Part shown: one piece after another, positions 54,859 to 63,888 of the stretch
How the letters are laid out: every line of letters begins with the position of its first letter
Numbering within the stretch: position 1 is the first letter of the stretch
Source of the DNA: Pseudidiomarina gelatinasegens
GTDB taxonomy: Bacteria; Pseudomonadota; Gammaproteobacteria; Enterobacterales; Alteromonadaceae
NCBI RefSeq assembly: GCF_004025325.1
Contig: NZ_RSFE01000001.1
Location: forward strand, 248,001 to 312,000
Direction of reading: 5' to 3'
DNA: 64,000 bases
The notes under the pieces: generated by a model
Seen by the model: the letters and a program-made list of their open reading frames with translations, nothing else
Databases searched by the model: none
Told to the model about the DNA's origin: nothing
Translations under genes and position numbers: made by a program

Positions 54859-56880
54859 TTAACCCACGCGGCCAAATTTTAACCCCACGCCCTGCTGACA
54901 TTCCTTAATAATTCGGAAGGCAGTTTTTAATTGGCGCCGGGTTAAGGTACTTAATTCATCAGGGTCCAGTGCGTTTTTAGGCTTATCGGTTCCCCATATA
55001 TCCAACTGATGTTGCAGGCGTAGCTGCGTCAAAAACTGCCAAGCCTCCGCCAATGACTGATTGTCTTTACGGTTCAACAAATTACTGCCACGTAGCTGTT
55101 CCAATCGTTGTAGCGTTTGCGGCACAGTTAAACCCGCTTGTAACGAATAGATACGCACAATGTCGTTGATCAAGGCAATGCCGTAGCGCTTAATGTTGAT
55201 CAAATCACTATCTTTGCCTGATTCAGTGCCACGAAAACGATTAAACAGCCCCAGCGGCACCTGCACACTCACCTGCAAGCGCGCCAAATTTCCTAGAAAG
55301 AAATCTTTCTTGCCAAGCTTTGCCACTTCTTCGCGGTAACGCTGATACAAACGTTTATTGCCATGCACCATGCGCGAATCAAAAAATATCTGACAATACA
55401 TCAGGGCTTTCGGCGTTGGGCTTTCTGTCCAGGTTTGGAACCGTTCAAGCCAACCGTCTAACGTGCGGCGACAGTCGGCATTGGACGCCATAATATCCCC
55501 CGGGCACAGCGGAATACCGCATTCATTCAGCCCTGAGCACACAAACTCCCCCAGCCCCTTAAACCATTCCAGCTGTTGCTCGTTAAGCCCATTACCAAGC
55601 AGCAAGCCGTTATCTTGATCCGAGCTGAGTACTTGGTCTTCGCGCCCTTGCGAACCAAACGCTATCCAACAATAGGTGCCGGGCGCAACACCGTGCTCTT
55701 GCTCATACAAGCGAATCAGTTGCCGCGTCATACTATCGGTGAGTGAAGCCAATAAACGCCCCACCATGGTGGTGTCATGCACCCGTGCCGCGAAGGTTTG
55801 CATATACGCCGGTATTTGCTTGGCTTCCTCAATCAGTTGCTCACGTGTTTCCACTTTATTAATCGCGCTAATCAGCATCACCGGCTCGCTGCGTTGCTGC
55901 CGCATCAAGTCGGTATTGGTGATCATGCCAATGGGCTGGTCGTTATCATCAATCACAGGTAAGTGATGAATATTGTGCTGCGTCATCAAGGTAAGCGCAT
56001 CCATCAGCGTTTGCCGGCCGTAAACTGTGGCAGGCGCCTGTGTCATCGCAGCATTCACTTGAATGTCGTAACTTAAGCCAGCAGCAATGACGCGGTTGCG
56101 TAGGTCGCGGTCGGTGAGAATGCCGAATAGCTTTTGCGATGGGGAGGTGGGGTGCAGTCCCGGCTCCGCACCCTCTTCGGGGTTCGGAACAGGAACTGCA
56201 CCCGACGCACCCTCTTCGGGGTTCGGAACAGGGACTGCACCCAAAATCATCACCGAGGAAACTTTATGGTCGCGCATCAGTTGCGCCGCTTCACGAATCG
56301 TGGCCGACATCGGCAGCGTTACCGGTTTACGTGACACCACCTCGCCTATGGTCAGTTCCAACGCATCAAAACCTGGGGTTTTATCCAAAACTGCGGTGCG
56401 CGCACTATCGGCCGACCGCTGCGTATCGCCATTGGCTGTCGTACTTCCCGCCGAATAAGGCCGTGATACTTCACCGAGCAAACGTTGGCCATGGGCACGA
56501 ATAAAATATTGCTCAAATGCACGTGAGTTTTGACGTAATTTATCAAAAGCACCCGCGCTGACAATATAAATAATACCGTCTTCAATGACCTTCAGCTTAT
56601 TTACCACCGGCCGACCGCTCAACAACGACGGATACCCAAATAAATCATGGGACTCCAGCCGTTCAATCACGTGTTGGTCCGGCGCCAGCAAATCAAAACC
56701 GCCTGAGCGCACAATATAAAGTGCCGGGCTGTGCTGCTTGAACAGCGCATCCACATTGTGCTCGTTTACATAAGCGGCTTTAATTTGCTGCGCCACCCAC
56801 TGACGTTGCTCACTATTAAGCTCATCAAATGGCGGGCAGTCGAGTAAAAAGCGTTGTACGTCAGTAAATTCCGGCTGCAT
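54859..56880 (-). CDS. cNMP-binding / CBS / DUF294 nucleotidyltransferase-like signalling protein
   Basis: A 673-residue cytoplasmic protein starting at the ATG at 56880 (MQPEFTDVQ); a TTG 15 bases up lies near a repeat and is less likely. Domains: cyclic-nucleotide-binding-like (about 10-125), CBS pair (about 165-320), DUF294 nucleotidyltransferase with AFGSQGREDQVLSSDQDNG (about 405-425) and a DUF294 C-terminal helical domain. The first CBS domain carries an in-frame insert of 31 codons made from a palindromic repeat (GAVPVPNPEEGA twice). It lies upstream of the exonuclease and next to the acetate-type symporter, as in relatives. Confidence 0.9.
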   Translation of the reverse strand: MQPEFTDVQRFLLDCPPFDELNSEQRQWVAQQIKAAYVNEHNVDALFKQHSPALYIVRSGGFDLLAPDQHVIERLESHDLFGYPSLLSGRPVVNKLKVIEDGIIYIVSAGAFDKLRQNSRAFEQYFIRAHGQRLLGEVSRPYSAGSTTANGDTQRSADSARTAVLDKTPGFDALELTIGEVVSRKPVTLPMSATIREAAQLMRDHKVSSVMILGAVPVPNPEEGASGAVPVPNPEEGAEPGLHPTSPSQKLFGILTDRDLRNRVIAAGLSYDIQVNAAMTQAPATVYGRQTLMDALTLMTQHNIHHLPVIDDNDQPIGMITNTDLMRQQRSEPVMLISAINKVETREQLIEEAKQIPAYMQTFAARVHDTTMVGRLLASLTDSMTRQLIRLYEQEHGVAPGTYCWIAFGSQGREDQVLSSDQDNGLLLGNGLNEQQLEWFKGLGEFVCSGLNECGIPLCPGDIMASNADCRRTLDGWLERFQTWTESPTPKALMYCQIFFDSRMVHGNKRLYQRYREEVAKLGKKDFFLGNLARLQVSVQVPLGLFNRFRGTESGKDSDLINIKRYGIALINDIVRIYSLQAGLTVPQTLQRLEQLRGSNLLNRKDNQSLAEAWQFLTQLRLQHQLDIWGTDKPKNALDPDELSTLTRRQLKTAFRIIKECQQGVGLKFGRVG
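56150..56242. repeat. Palindromic repeat inserted in frame in a CBS domain
   Basis: On the minus strand two 39-nt direct copies begin at 56242 and 56203, each GGGTGCAGT.CC followed by TGTTCCGAACCCCG and AAGAGGGTGCG. The element ends with an inverted copy (GGGACTGCACCC read out as 56161-56150). Total length is 93 nt, a multiple of three, so the host frame is kept. Confidence 0.85.
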
Positions 56881-56898
56881 GTTTTTGAAACCCAAGTA

Positions 56899-56965
56899 CG
56901 ATATTGGATATTGGATATTAGCAAAACCCGAAACCGATGACTCTAATATCCAATAGCTAATATCG
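56899..56965. repeat. GATATTAG-family palindromic repeat, copy 6
   Basis: Arms 56899-56921 and 56941-56965 over a 19-nt spacer, between the symporter terminator and the DUF294 gene start. The DUF294 gene would therefore have this palindrome in its leader if transcribed through. Confidence 0.82.
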
Positions 56966-56976
56966 CTTTTGAATTA

Positions 56977-57002
56977 AAAAGCCCGGCGAATGCCGGGCTT
57001 TT
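56977..57002 (-). terminator. Intrinsic terminator after the SSS symporter
   Basis: AAAAGCCCGGC and GCCGGGCTTTT pair over GAAT. The symmetric A and T runs allow termination from both sides; it lies 5 nt past the symporter stop. Confidence 0.88.
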
Positions 57003-57007
57003 TTATC

Positions 57008-58720
57008 TTAGTGCGTCGCGCCACCCGCACCGCGCGGGTAACGTATTGACTCAACCAAGTCCTGAGTATCTTGCGGCGCATCGCCTGTCATCTTATGCAC
57101 AGCATAAGAAACAACGAAGTTCAGCACCATACCCACAGTACCAATGCCTTCTGGCGAGATACCGAATAACCAGTTTTCTGGAATATTTCCGGCTGGGTTC
57201 ACAAACTTGAAGTAAATAATATACGCCAAGGTGAACACAATACCCACAAGCATACCGGCAATAGCACCTGTGCTATTCATACGTTTGTGGAAAATACCCA
57301 GAATAATCGCAGGGAAGAAGCTCGCTGCGGCTAAGCCGAACGCGAAGGCGACCACCTGCGCCACGAAGCCGGGCGGATTAATACCAAACCACGTGGACAG
57401 TGCAATGGCTACTGCGGCGGCCACACGGGCCCACATTAGCTCCTGCTTATCAGTAATATTCGGAGTTAAGGTTCGTTTCAGTAAGTCATGCGATACCGAT
57501 GTTGAGATAACCAACAGCAGGCCTGCCGAAGTTGACAACGCAGCGGCAACACCACCGGCAGCAACAAGTGCAACAACCCAAGCTGGTAAGTCAGCAATTT
57601 CAGGGTTCGCTAATACCATGATGTCGCGGTCAACAGTCATTTCGTTGCGATCATCACCTGAGTAGAACATTTTGCCGTCTTCGTTCTTGTCTTCCCAACC
57701 AATCAAACCAGTTTTTTCCCAGTTCTTAATCCACTCTGGCGCAGCTTCATACTCAACGCCTTGTAGATCAGGACCGTTTACTGTGTTGATCAGGTTAACT
57801 TTTGCAAAACCAGCAATTGATGGCGCAGTTAAGTAAACCACAGAAATAAACACCAATGCCCAACCTGCAGACAAGCGTGCATCACTCACCTTAGGTACGG
57901 TGAAGAAGCGAACAATAACGTGTGGTAAACCTGCAGTACCGACCATTAAGGCACAGGTAATTGCGAATACGTCAATTTTAGAACGCATGCCCTCGGTGTA
58001 TGCGGCCAGCCCTAATTCCGCCGACAGGCCATCCAGCCTATCGAGCAAATAGGTGCCCTCACCAGCTACCCCTTCCGCAATGGTTGCACCAAAACCTGTT
58101 TGTGGCAGGAAGTGGCCGGTCATTTGGAAAGAGATAAAGATTGCTGGTACTAAGTAGGCGAATGCCAATACGCAGTACTGTGCAACCTGAGTGTAGGTAA
58201 TACCTTTCATGCCACCTAACACGGTGTAGAAGAACACGATAACCGCACCGATAAACACCCCGGTAGCAATATCAACTTCTAAGAAGCGCGAGAATACCAC
58301 GCCCACACCACGCATCTGGCCTGCAATATAAGTAAAGGAGATCAAGATGGCACAAATAACAGCGATAGTACGTGCGGTTTGCGAGTAGTACCGGTCACCA
58401 ATAAAATCTGGCACCGTAAACTTACCGAACTTACGCAGGTATGGCGCCAAACACAGGGCTAAGAGAACATAACCACCGGTCCAACCCATCAAGTACACAC
58501 TGCCGTCATAACCGGCGAAAGCAATTATACCCGCCATCGAAATAAACGAAGCCGCTGACATCCAGTCTGCTGCAGTGGCCATACCGTTCATAACCGGATG
58601 TACACCGCCGCTGGCAACATAGAAGTCAGAGGTTGAGCCGGCACGCGACCAAATAGCAATCGCAATATAAAGCGCGAAGGTGGCACCGACGATAATAAAC
58701 GTGAGAGTTTGAATATCCAT
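57008..58720 (-). CDS. Sodium:solute symporter, acetate permease-like (VC_2705 type)
   Basis: A 570-residue SSS-family permease with about 13 membrane helices. GMATAADWMSAASFISMAGIIAF and GGMKGITYTQVAQYCVLAFAY are close to ActP-type transporters. Compared with ActP it has an insertion at about residues 320-375 with an acidic ENEDGKMFYSGDDRNE-like region. The gene follows its DUF4212 partner after 11 nt; this pair is known as a two-component SSS transporter for acetate or similar carboxylates. Confidence 0.92.
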   Translation of the reverse strand: MDIQTLTFIIVGATFALYIAIAIWSRAGSTSDFYVASGGVHPVMNGMATAADWMSAASFISMAGIIAFAGYDGSVYLMGWTGGYVLLALCLAPYLRKFGKFTVPDFIGDRYYSQTARTIAVICAILISFTYIAGQMRGVGVVFSRFLEVDIATGVFIGAVIVFFYTVLGGMKGITYTQVAQYCVLAFAYLVPAIFISFQMTGHFLPQTGFGATIAEGVAGEGTYLLDRLDGLSAELGLAAYTEGMRSKIDVFAITCALMVGTAGLPHVIVRFFTVPKVSDARLSAGWALVFISVVYLTAPSIAGFAKVNLINTVNGPDLQGVEYEAAPEWIKNWEKTGLIGWEDKNEDGKMFYSGDDRNEMTVDRDIMVLANPEIADLPAWVVALVAAGGVAAALSTSAGLLLVISTSVSHDLLKRTLTPNITDKQELMWARVAAAVAIALSTWFGINPPGFVAQVVAFAFGLAAASFFPAIILGIFHKRMNSTGAIAGMLVGIVFTLAYIIYFKFVNPAGNIPENWLFGISPEGIGTVGMVLNFVVSYAVHKMTGDAPQDTQDLVESIRYPRGAGGATH

Positions 58721-58731
58721 GTTTCGGCCCC

Positions 58732-58998
58732 TTACTCTTCGTGAACTTCGTATTTGTTATCTAAGGCCGCCATGCGTTTCACATACACGAAAATTAGAAT
58801 AACAAAAGTGATGATCGAGCCTTGCTGAGCAAACCAAAAGCCCAACTTAAAGCCGAAGAAAGTAAACTGATTAAGCCAGTCCACCAGGATAATGCCGAAA
58901 CCATATGAAACGATAAACCATACAGCCAGCAACTTAAGTACTAGGCTGATATTATCGCGCCAATAGGCTTTTGCGAGTTCTTCGCTTTTGAAAGCCAT
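58732..58998 (-). CDS. DUF4212 small symporter subunit
   Basis: An 88-residue membrane protein with two helices (about 17-40 and 48-72) and the family pattern AYWRDNISLVLKLLAVWFIVSYG and GFWFAQQGSIITFVILI. It is the usual small partner encoded before VC_2705-type symporters. There is a GGAGGG ribosome site directly upstream. Confidence 0.92.
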   Translation of the reverse strand: MAFKSEELAKAYWRDNISLVLKLLAVWFIVSYGFGIILVDWLNQFTFFGFKLGFWFAQQGSIITFVILIFVYVKRMAALDNKYEVHEE

Positions 58999-59076
58999 AC
59001 GCCCTCCAGATTGTTCTGTTGTTGTTTTGTTTTTAGTGATTTATTCACTTATGCAATCTAGTCGGGATATAGCTAT

Positions 59077-60531
59077 CTAGGAAATACGACATTGGTCGTA
59101 CGCCGCTAAAAACTCGGGGTAATTTGCCGCCAACCCAATACGTTTTTGATGAATAGGCTCATGCACCTGCCCCACACTTGAGGTAAACACCGGCCCATTG
59201 TCCTTGTAAAAATGCAGCATGTGCGGCTCATACGCTAACCCGATGTGCGCACACACGTCACGCAACACGCGCTCGGGTTCATGGCACAACTCTTCATAGC
59301 TAACCGTTAGAATGCGATTGCCCATTACCGCCAACCAATGGTTCATCAGTTGTTCTTCGTGCTGCATGTAGGCCGCAATATCACACGCATCCCAACTCCA
59401 GTCAGCACGGCTGCGGAAGTTACTCTTAAAGCACGACCACGCCACATCGGCCGGTGCGCGCTTAATATATACAGCCCGCCCTTGCGGAAATGCCTGCGCC
59501 CAAATTCCAAAGTGACGGCTTAATTGAATGGTTTTATCCACTACCAAATTGTTACCGCTGAACTGCTGGTTCAGCACATGGGCATACACATCAGCAATAT
59601 GGTCAATAGCGCCCTGAGCGTCGCCGTGTTGTGCAATAAAACCAGGAAAGTCAGAGAAGTTTTCATTGCGCAAATGCATACTTGCGTGGCCAATCGCATT
59701 GGTCTCGGCCGCACCTTTTACTTTTGAATGCTTCGCCAGCATCTGCCCTAACAGCGTTGTACCGCTACGAGGGAGCCCCAGCAGGGCCACGGCCCTATTA
59801 TGGCCAGTTTTCGCTTGTGGCAGCTGTGCGAGCGCCTGAGCGCTATGGTTGGCAATGAGGTCAGCAATAAAAGCTTGGTCGTTTTCAACGGAATAACGGC
59901 TGGCACGTTGCATAATCGCTGCGCCTTGCGTGTAGGCGTTGTACGAATCCTCAAAACGCCCTAAATCAGCATAGGCTTTACCTAGGCTGTAATGAAACTG
60001 TTGCAGGTTCTTTTCATCTGCGGCCGGTATCGTTGCGAATGCGTGTTCAAGCTTTTCGAGCAACTCTGGGTATTTTTTAAAGTCAGTAATACTACTTAGC
60101 GTAAACCACGTAATGCCAGACTGTGGCGCTTTACGAAGCGCATGCATCAAATAATATTTAGCACGATCCAGATGGCCCAATTGCGCGGCAACAGTTCCTG
60201 CTAAATGAAATAAATTTGGATCTTGAATATCTTTCTTAATCTGTGGTTCAACAAGCTTTAAAACGCGGTTTAAGTCGCCCGCTTCAGCATAAACGCCGCA
60301 ATAATTAATGAGATGGCGTAAGGTCTTTGGCATCACAGCACGATACAAATCAGCTGCTTGTTTAGCTTTATCGATTTCACCAATACGTAATGCGAGCGCC
60401 GCACACTTTATCCAATCACTTTCTAGTGGCTCTTCGTTTTCAATAAAATGATTCAAAATAGCGACTGACTCGGCACGCGATCCGCGACGTACTGCAAGCA
60501 GCAAGTCATTAAGCGAGTATGTTTCAACCAC
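59077..60531 (-). CDS. TPR-containing sulfotransferase (copy 3)
   Basis: A 484-residue protein with TPR-like helices (about 1-220) and a sulfotransferase domain: VALLGLPRSGTTLLGQMLAKH as PAPS loop by pattern, AAETNAIG, VDKTIQLSRHFGIWAQAF, and VYIKRAPADVAWSCFKSNF as the 3'-phosphate site. It lies 74 nt downstream of TonB receptor 3 behind a terminator, so the receptor-sulfotransferase order repeats the layout seen with receptor 1. Confidence 0.87.
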   Translation of the reverse strand: MVETYSLNDLLLAVRRGSRAESVAILNHFIENEEPLESDWIKCAALALRIGEIDKAKQAADLYRAVMPKTLRHLINYCGVYAEAGDLNRVLKLVEPQIKKDIQDPNLFHLAGTVAAQLGHLDRAKYYLMHALRKAPQSGITWFTLSSITDFKKYPELLEKLEHAFATIPAADEKNLQQFHYSLGKAYADLGRFEDSYNAYTQGAAIMQRASRYSVENDQAFIADLIANHSAQALAQLPQAKTGHNRAVALLGLPRSGTTLLGQMLAKHSKVKGAAETNAIGHASMHLRNENFSDFPGFIAQHGDAQGAIDHIADVYAHVLNQQFSGNNLVVDKTIQLSRHFGIWAQAFPQGRAVYIKRAPADVAWSCFKSNFRSRADWSWDACDIAAYMQHEEQLMNHWLAVMGNRILTVSYEELCHEPERVLRDVCAHIGLAYEPHMLHFYKDNGPVFTSSVGQVHEPIHQKRIGLAANYPEFLAAYDQCRIS

Positions 60532-60562
60532 TTGTGTTATTCCTTCATAGAGCCGAAAAATA

Positions 60563-60594
60563 AAAGGCCGGAAACCTATCAGTTTCCGGCCTTT
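60563..60594 (-). terminator. Intrinsic terminator after TonB receptor 3
   Basis: AAAGGCCGGAAAC and GTTTCCGGCCTTT (13 bp) pair over CTATCA, with a T-rich tail on the minus strand. It lies 12 nt past the receptor stop. Confidence 0.85.
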
Positions 60595-60605
60595 GTCGTT
60601 ACTTC

Positions 60606-63578
60606 TTAAAACTTAATTTCTGCACTCAAGCGCACTGAACGTGGTGCTTGGAATGAAGTTGGTAAACCATAAAACTCATTTGGTTGACCGCGTGCGATTA
60701 TGCCATAACCATAATCAACAGCTTCGTATCCAGCAAAACGTTCTGCAACTTCGTTTACTTCAGTGTGCTGATCGTTATCAAACACATTGAACACGTCTAA
60801 ACGGAAAGTTACATCAGTGTCTTGAATCTGCATATCGTAGCGCGCTGTTAAATCGAGGCTCCAATTGTTTGGAGTACGACCAAAGCTGCCACGTGGTGTG
60901 ATTTCGTTGTTATAAACAAACGATTCCGCACCGTACAGAGACGCATAGGTATCAGTTGGGTGGAAGCCAAATGCACTTACTGGACGACCAGATTCCCAAC
61001 GGAAGTTCGCACCAACGGTTAAGTTCTCGATAACTTGGTAAGCACCGCGAATTTTAACCATGTGACGACGGTCATTCGGTAGATTACCGTACGCGCCATC
61101 AACCAATCCAGGTTGGTCAAAGTTGGTGGTTAAACCGGCATCATCCTGACCGTTATCTGAACGAACGAAACCTTCGTTGTTACCCCAGCTATGCGACCAT
61201 GTGTAGTTTGCATCTAACATCCAAACACCGTCAAACGCACGCTTCACTGAGAAGTCTACTGAAGCATACTTACGTACGGCTTCTGGGTAGCCAAGGTAAG
61301 AACCTGGAACCGTGTACTGAGCGTACTCAAGTGGGCCCGCGTCACCATCAGGGTCAGTTGTAATCGTTACATCGTTACCTGGGTTGGTGAGTACGTAGTA
61401 GTGGAAACCACTCGCACACATTGTACATTCAGAACCAAACTCATCGAGTAAGTACTCATTGAAGCCCGCATCAATTGCCACGTCTTCCAATGAACTACCC
61501 AACTCACGATAGCTGGTTTTCACGCCAACTGACCAATCTTCGCTAACCATGGTTTCGAAGCCAAGAATAAACTCGTCTTGATACATTGGGTCAAGATCAG
61601 CGTTAACCGTTTCAGCCGTACCTTTCAAAGTACCGTCAGCGTATACTGCGCGACCCGTTAAATCACCATATACTGGCGTATTATCAGGGTTGATTGACGC
61701 AACTTCATAGGTGCTAACTACGTAGTACTCATCACCTGCTAAACGAATGTTGGTATTCGTTGCAACAGGTAAGAAATAACGACCATAGTTGGCAAAGGCT
61801 TTGGTGGTGCCATCGCCGAATACATCCCAGCTCACACCCACACGTGGTGCCCACTGATCAGATACGTCAACGAATTTCTCACCGGCTTTGTTGTAGTTTT
61901 CGAACGTTTCGTTACGCAAACCAATACGCGCCGTGATATCTGGAGTAATTGTCCAAGTATCCTGGATATAGAATGCGTTTGATTTCGTTTCGAACGAACC
62001 AGAGTTGCGATAAATATTCTCGTCAACTTCAGTACAACCCGCTAAACGGTCTTCTTGCAGAGCAGCAGGATCACAACCGTAGTAGGTGTATGCGACACCG
62101 CCAGCACGCGCTGTGTTCTCATCCGCTTCCAAATCTTCATAGTCGATACCGAAACGTAACGTATGGTCTAACGAAAGGTACCAGTCAAAGTCGATACGGT
62201 AAGCAGTACGTTTATCGTTTTGCTCAGAAGGTGTTGCCAAGCCGAAGTTGGTAAACTGACCTGAGTAGCCGCTCGCATAAATTGCGACCGTGTCGCCCGA
62301 TGCGTTAACGTTCGAGTAACTAGCCTCGTTCACGCCATAAAGCACACTCATGGTGAAGTCGTCAGACAAAATACCAGTATACTGCAACGCGTATGATTTA
62401 CCGCCACGTTCCAGAATGTAATCACCGTACAAATCACCACGCGTATCCGACTCAACTTCGTACATATACTTGCTTGAGTCTAAATCGCTTGAGTTGTTCC
62501 AACCGGTAAATTCTAGAATATGATCAGGTGTGATGTACCAATCTAATTTCGCAGCGTACAGCAAGTCGCTCGACTCGCGGTCGTAATACTGTGACGCGGT
62601 TGCGAAATCACTGGTACGGTTTTTCTGATTCACCAAACCGAAGAAGAACAACTTGTCTTCAATCAGAGCACCACTTGCCCAAACGTTGACGTTCGCTTCT
62701 TCACTGTTATTTTCACTGTTAACGATGTAATACGGGCTACCGTTACGATCGATTTGTGCTTGCTCAGTTAAAATAACGTCAGGTGCTTGTGATGCAAGTG
62801 CATCAGGCTCCCAATATACGCTTGCGCCAGCTTCAAATTCGTTAGAACCTGATTTTGTGGTTACGTTAACAACACCGCCCGTTGAACGGCCATATTCCGC
62901 AGAATAACCACCGGTTTTAACTTCGAAAGTTTCATACATTTCGAAAGGCAGTTCAGAACCACCCAAACCGTTACGGAAGTTGGTTACGTTCAAACCGTTC
63001 ACGTAGTAAACGTTTTCACCAACCGAAGCACCACCAAAAGAGGTCAAATTACCAAACGATGAATCACCTTTGGTTGTGCCTGGCGCCAATAGCGCGACTG
63101 AAGCGATGTCACGCGGGACTGGAACCTTCTCAAGGAAGTCTTGCGTAACAACCAACTGCGACTCTGATGACGAAGTGTCAATCATAGAAACGCTTGAACC
63201 ACGAACGGTCAACGTTTCCATCTGTTCAGTGGTTGGTAAGGTTAGGTTAATAGTGGTTGCACCAGCAACACCAACGTCAACACGGTCTTCTGCAACCGTA
63301 CCGTAACCTGGCTTTTCGGCTTTAAGTGAGTAAGCGCCGGGTGGCAACAATGGGAAACGGAAGTTACCGTTCGCATTCGTTTCCACGCTACGAGTCAAGC
63401 CCGTTTCAAGGTTAGTAATTGTTACAGAAACATCTGTAACCACTTTACCAGATTGGTCAACGGATTGACCTTGCAAGTAACCCTTAGACGCATCTTGTGC
63501 CATTGATGGAGCTGCAACGCCTAAAGCAGTTGCAACCGCAGCAGCGGCAACTGTACTTCTAAAAAAAGTACGTTTCAT
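60606..63578 (-). CDS. TonB-dependent receptor 3 with N-terminal carboxypeptidase-like domain (Oar type)
   Basis: A 990-residue receptor from the ATG at 63578 (GGAGAA upstream); a longer frame has no support. After the signal peptide (GVAAPSMAQ) comes a carboxypeptidase-regulatory-like beta domain (about 30-110: VSVTITNLETGLTRSVETNA and LPPGAYSLKAEKPGYG), then a plug (YVNGLNVTNFRNG, YSAEYGRSTGGVVNVTTKSG) and a barrel ending in F. This is the OmpA-related/Oar layout. A GTGTAAC-N5-GTTACAC palindrome lies upstream. Confidence 0.92.
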   Translation of the reverse strand: MKRTFFRSTVAAAAVATALGVAAPSMAQDASKGYLQGQSVDQSGKVVTDVSVTITNLETGLTRSVETNANGNFRFPLLPPGAYSLKAEKPGYGTVAEDRVDVGVAGATTINLTLPTTEQMETLTVRGSSVSMIDTSSSESQLVVTQDFLEKVPVPRDIASVALLAPGTTKGDSSFGNLTSFGGASVGENVYYVNGLNVTNFRNGLGGSELPFEMYETFEVKTGGYSAEYGRSTGGVVNVTTKSGSNEFEAGASVYWEPDALASQAPDVILTEQAQIDRNGSPYYIVNSENNSEEANVNVWASGALIEDKLFFFGLVNQKNRTSDFATASQYYDRESSDLLYAAKLDWYITPDHILEFTGWNNSSDLDSSKYMYEVESDTRGDLYGDYILERGGKSYALQYTGILSDDFTMSVLYGVNEASYSNVNASGDTVAIYASGYSGQFTNFGLATPSEQNDKRTAYRIDFDWYLSLDHTLRFGIDYEDLEADENTARAGGVAYTYYGCDPAALQEDRLAGCTEVDENIYRNSGSFETKSNAFYIQDTWTITPDITARIGLRNETFENYNKAGEKFVDVSDQWAPRVGVSWDVFGDGTTKAFANYGRYFLPVATNTNIRLAGDEYYVVSTYEVASINPDNTPVYGDLTGRAVYADGTLKGTAETVNADLDPMYQDEFILGFETMVSEDWSVGVKTSYRELGSSLEDVAIDAGFNEYLLDEFGSECTMCASGFHYYVLTNPGNDVTITTDPDGDAGPLEYAQYTVPGSYLGYPEAVRKYASVDFSVKRAFDGVWMLDANYTWSHSWGNNEGFVRSDNGQDDAGLTTNFDQPGLVDGAYGNLPNDRRHMVKIRGAYQVIENLTVGANFRWESGRPVSAFGFHPTDTYASLYGAESFVYNNEITPRGSFGRTPNNWSLDLTARYDMQIQDTDVTFRLDVFNVFDNDQHTEVNEVAERFAGYEAVDYGYGIIARGQPNEFYGLPTSFQAPRSVRLSAEIKF

Positions 63579-63667
63579 ACTGTCATTCTCCATGGATTTA
63601 TTATTCTTTGTTGTCAGATGCGTAGCGGATCGATCGAGTACGCTAACAGGCCACATCTGTCATCTCG

Positions 63668-63690
63668 AAGTGTAACCAAATGTTACACTT
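63668..63690. promoter_or_regulatory. Operator-like palindrome upstream of TonB receptor 3
   Basis: AAGTGTAAC and GTTACACTT are exact inverted repeats with a 5-nt spacer, about 90 bp upstream of the receptor start. It resembles a dimeric repressor or activator site. It is one base shorter than a TyrR box and does not fit that consensus. Confidence 0.5.
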
Positions 63691-63785
63691 GTACTGTTTT
63701 AACAAGATTATCCGTTAAATAAAAGTTCTGAACTGAAAAAATATACAACATATTTTTAAAGTAACGATTAGCCGTTAATAGTTAT

Positions 63786-63840
63786 CAGATATTAGATATT
63801 GGGTGAGCGCTCGTATCTAATATCTAATATCCAATAACGC
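63786..63840. repeat. GATATTAG-family palindromic repeat, copy 7
   Basis: Arms around 63786-63803 (CAGATATTAGATATTGGG) and 63812-63840 (TCTAATATCTAATATCCAAT). Spacer is short and the ends are more diverged than in other copies. Confidence 0.7.
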
Positions 63841-63888
63841 TCTTGCGGTTCAAGCAAGTTTCCGTTTAACTAACCTCATCAGCCACAC

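Larger units (their letters stand above)
63579..63888. other. Divergent promoter region between receptor 3 and kinase-like gene
   Basis: 310 nt containing a perfect palindrome at 63668-63690 and a GATATTAG-family repeat at 63786-63840. No coding frame is convincing. Promoter hexamers are not clear enough to name. Confidence 0.6.

Noticed and set aside
63668-63690. TyrR box
   Set aside because: The spacing is 17 rather than 18 bases and the inner positions are C/G rather than A/T of TGTAAA-N6-TTTACA.
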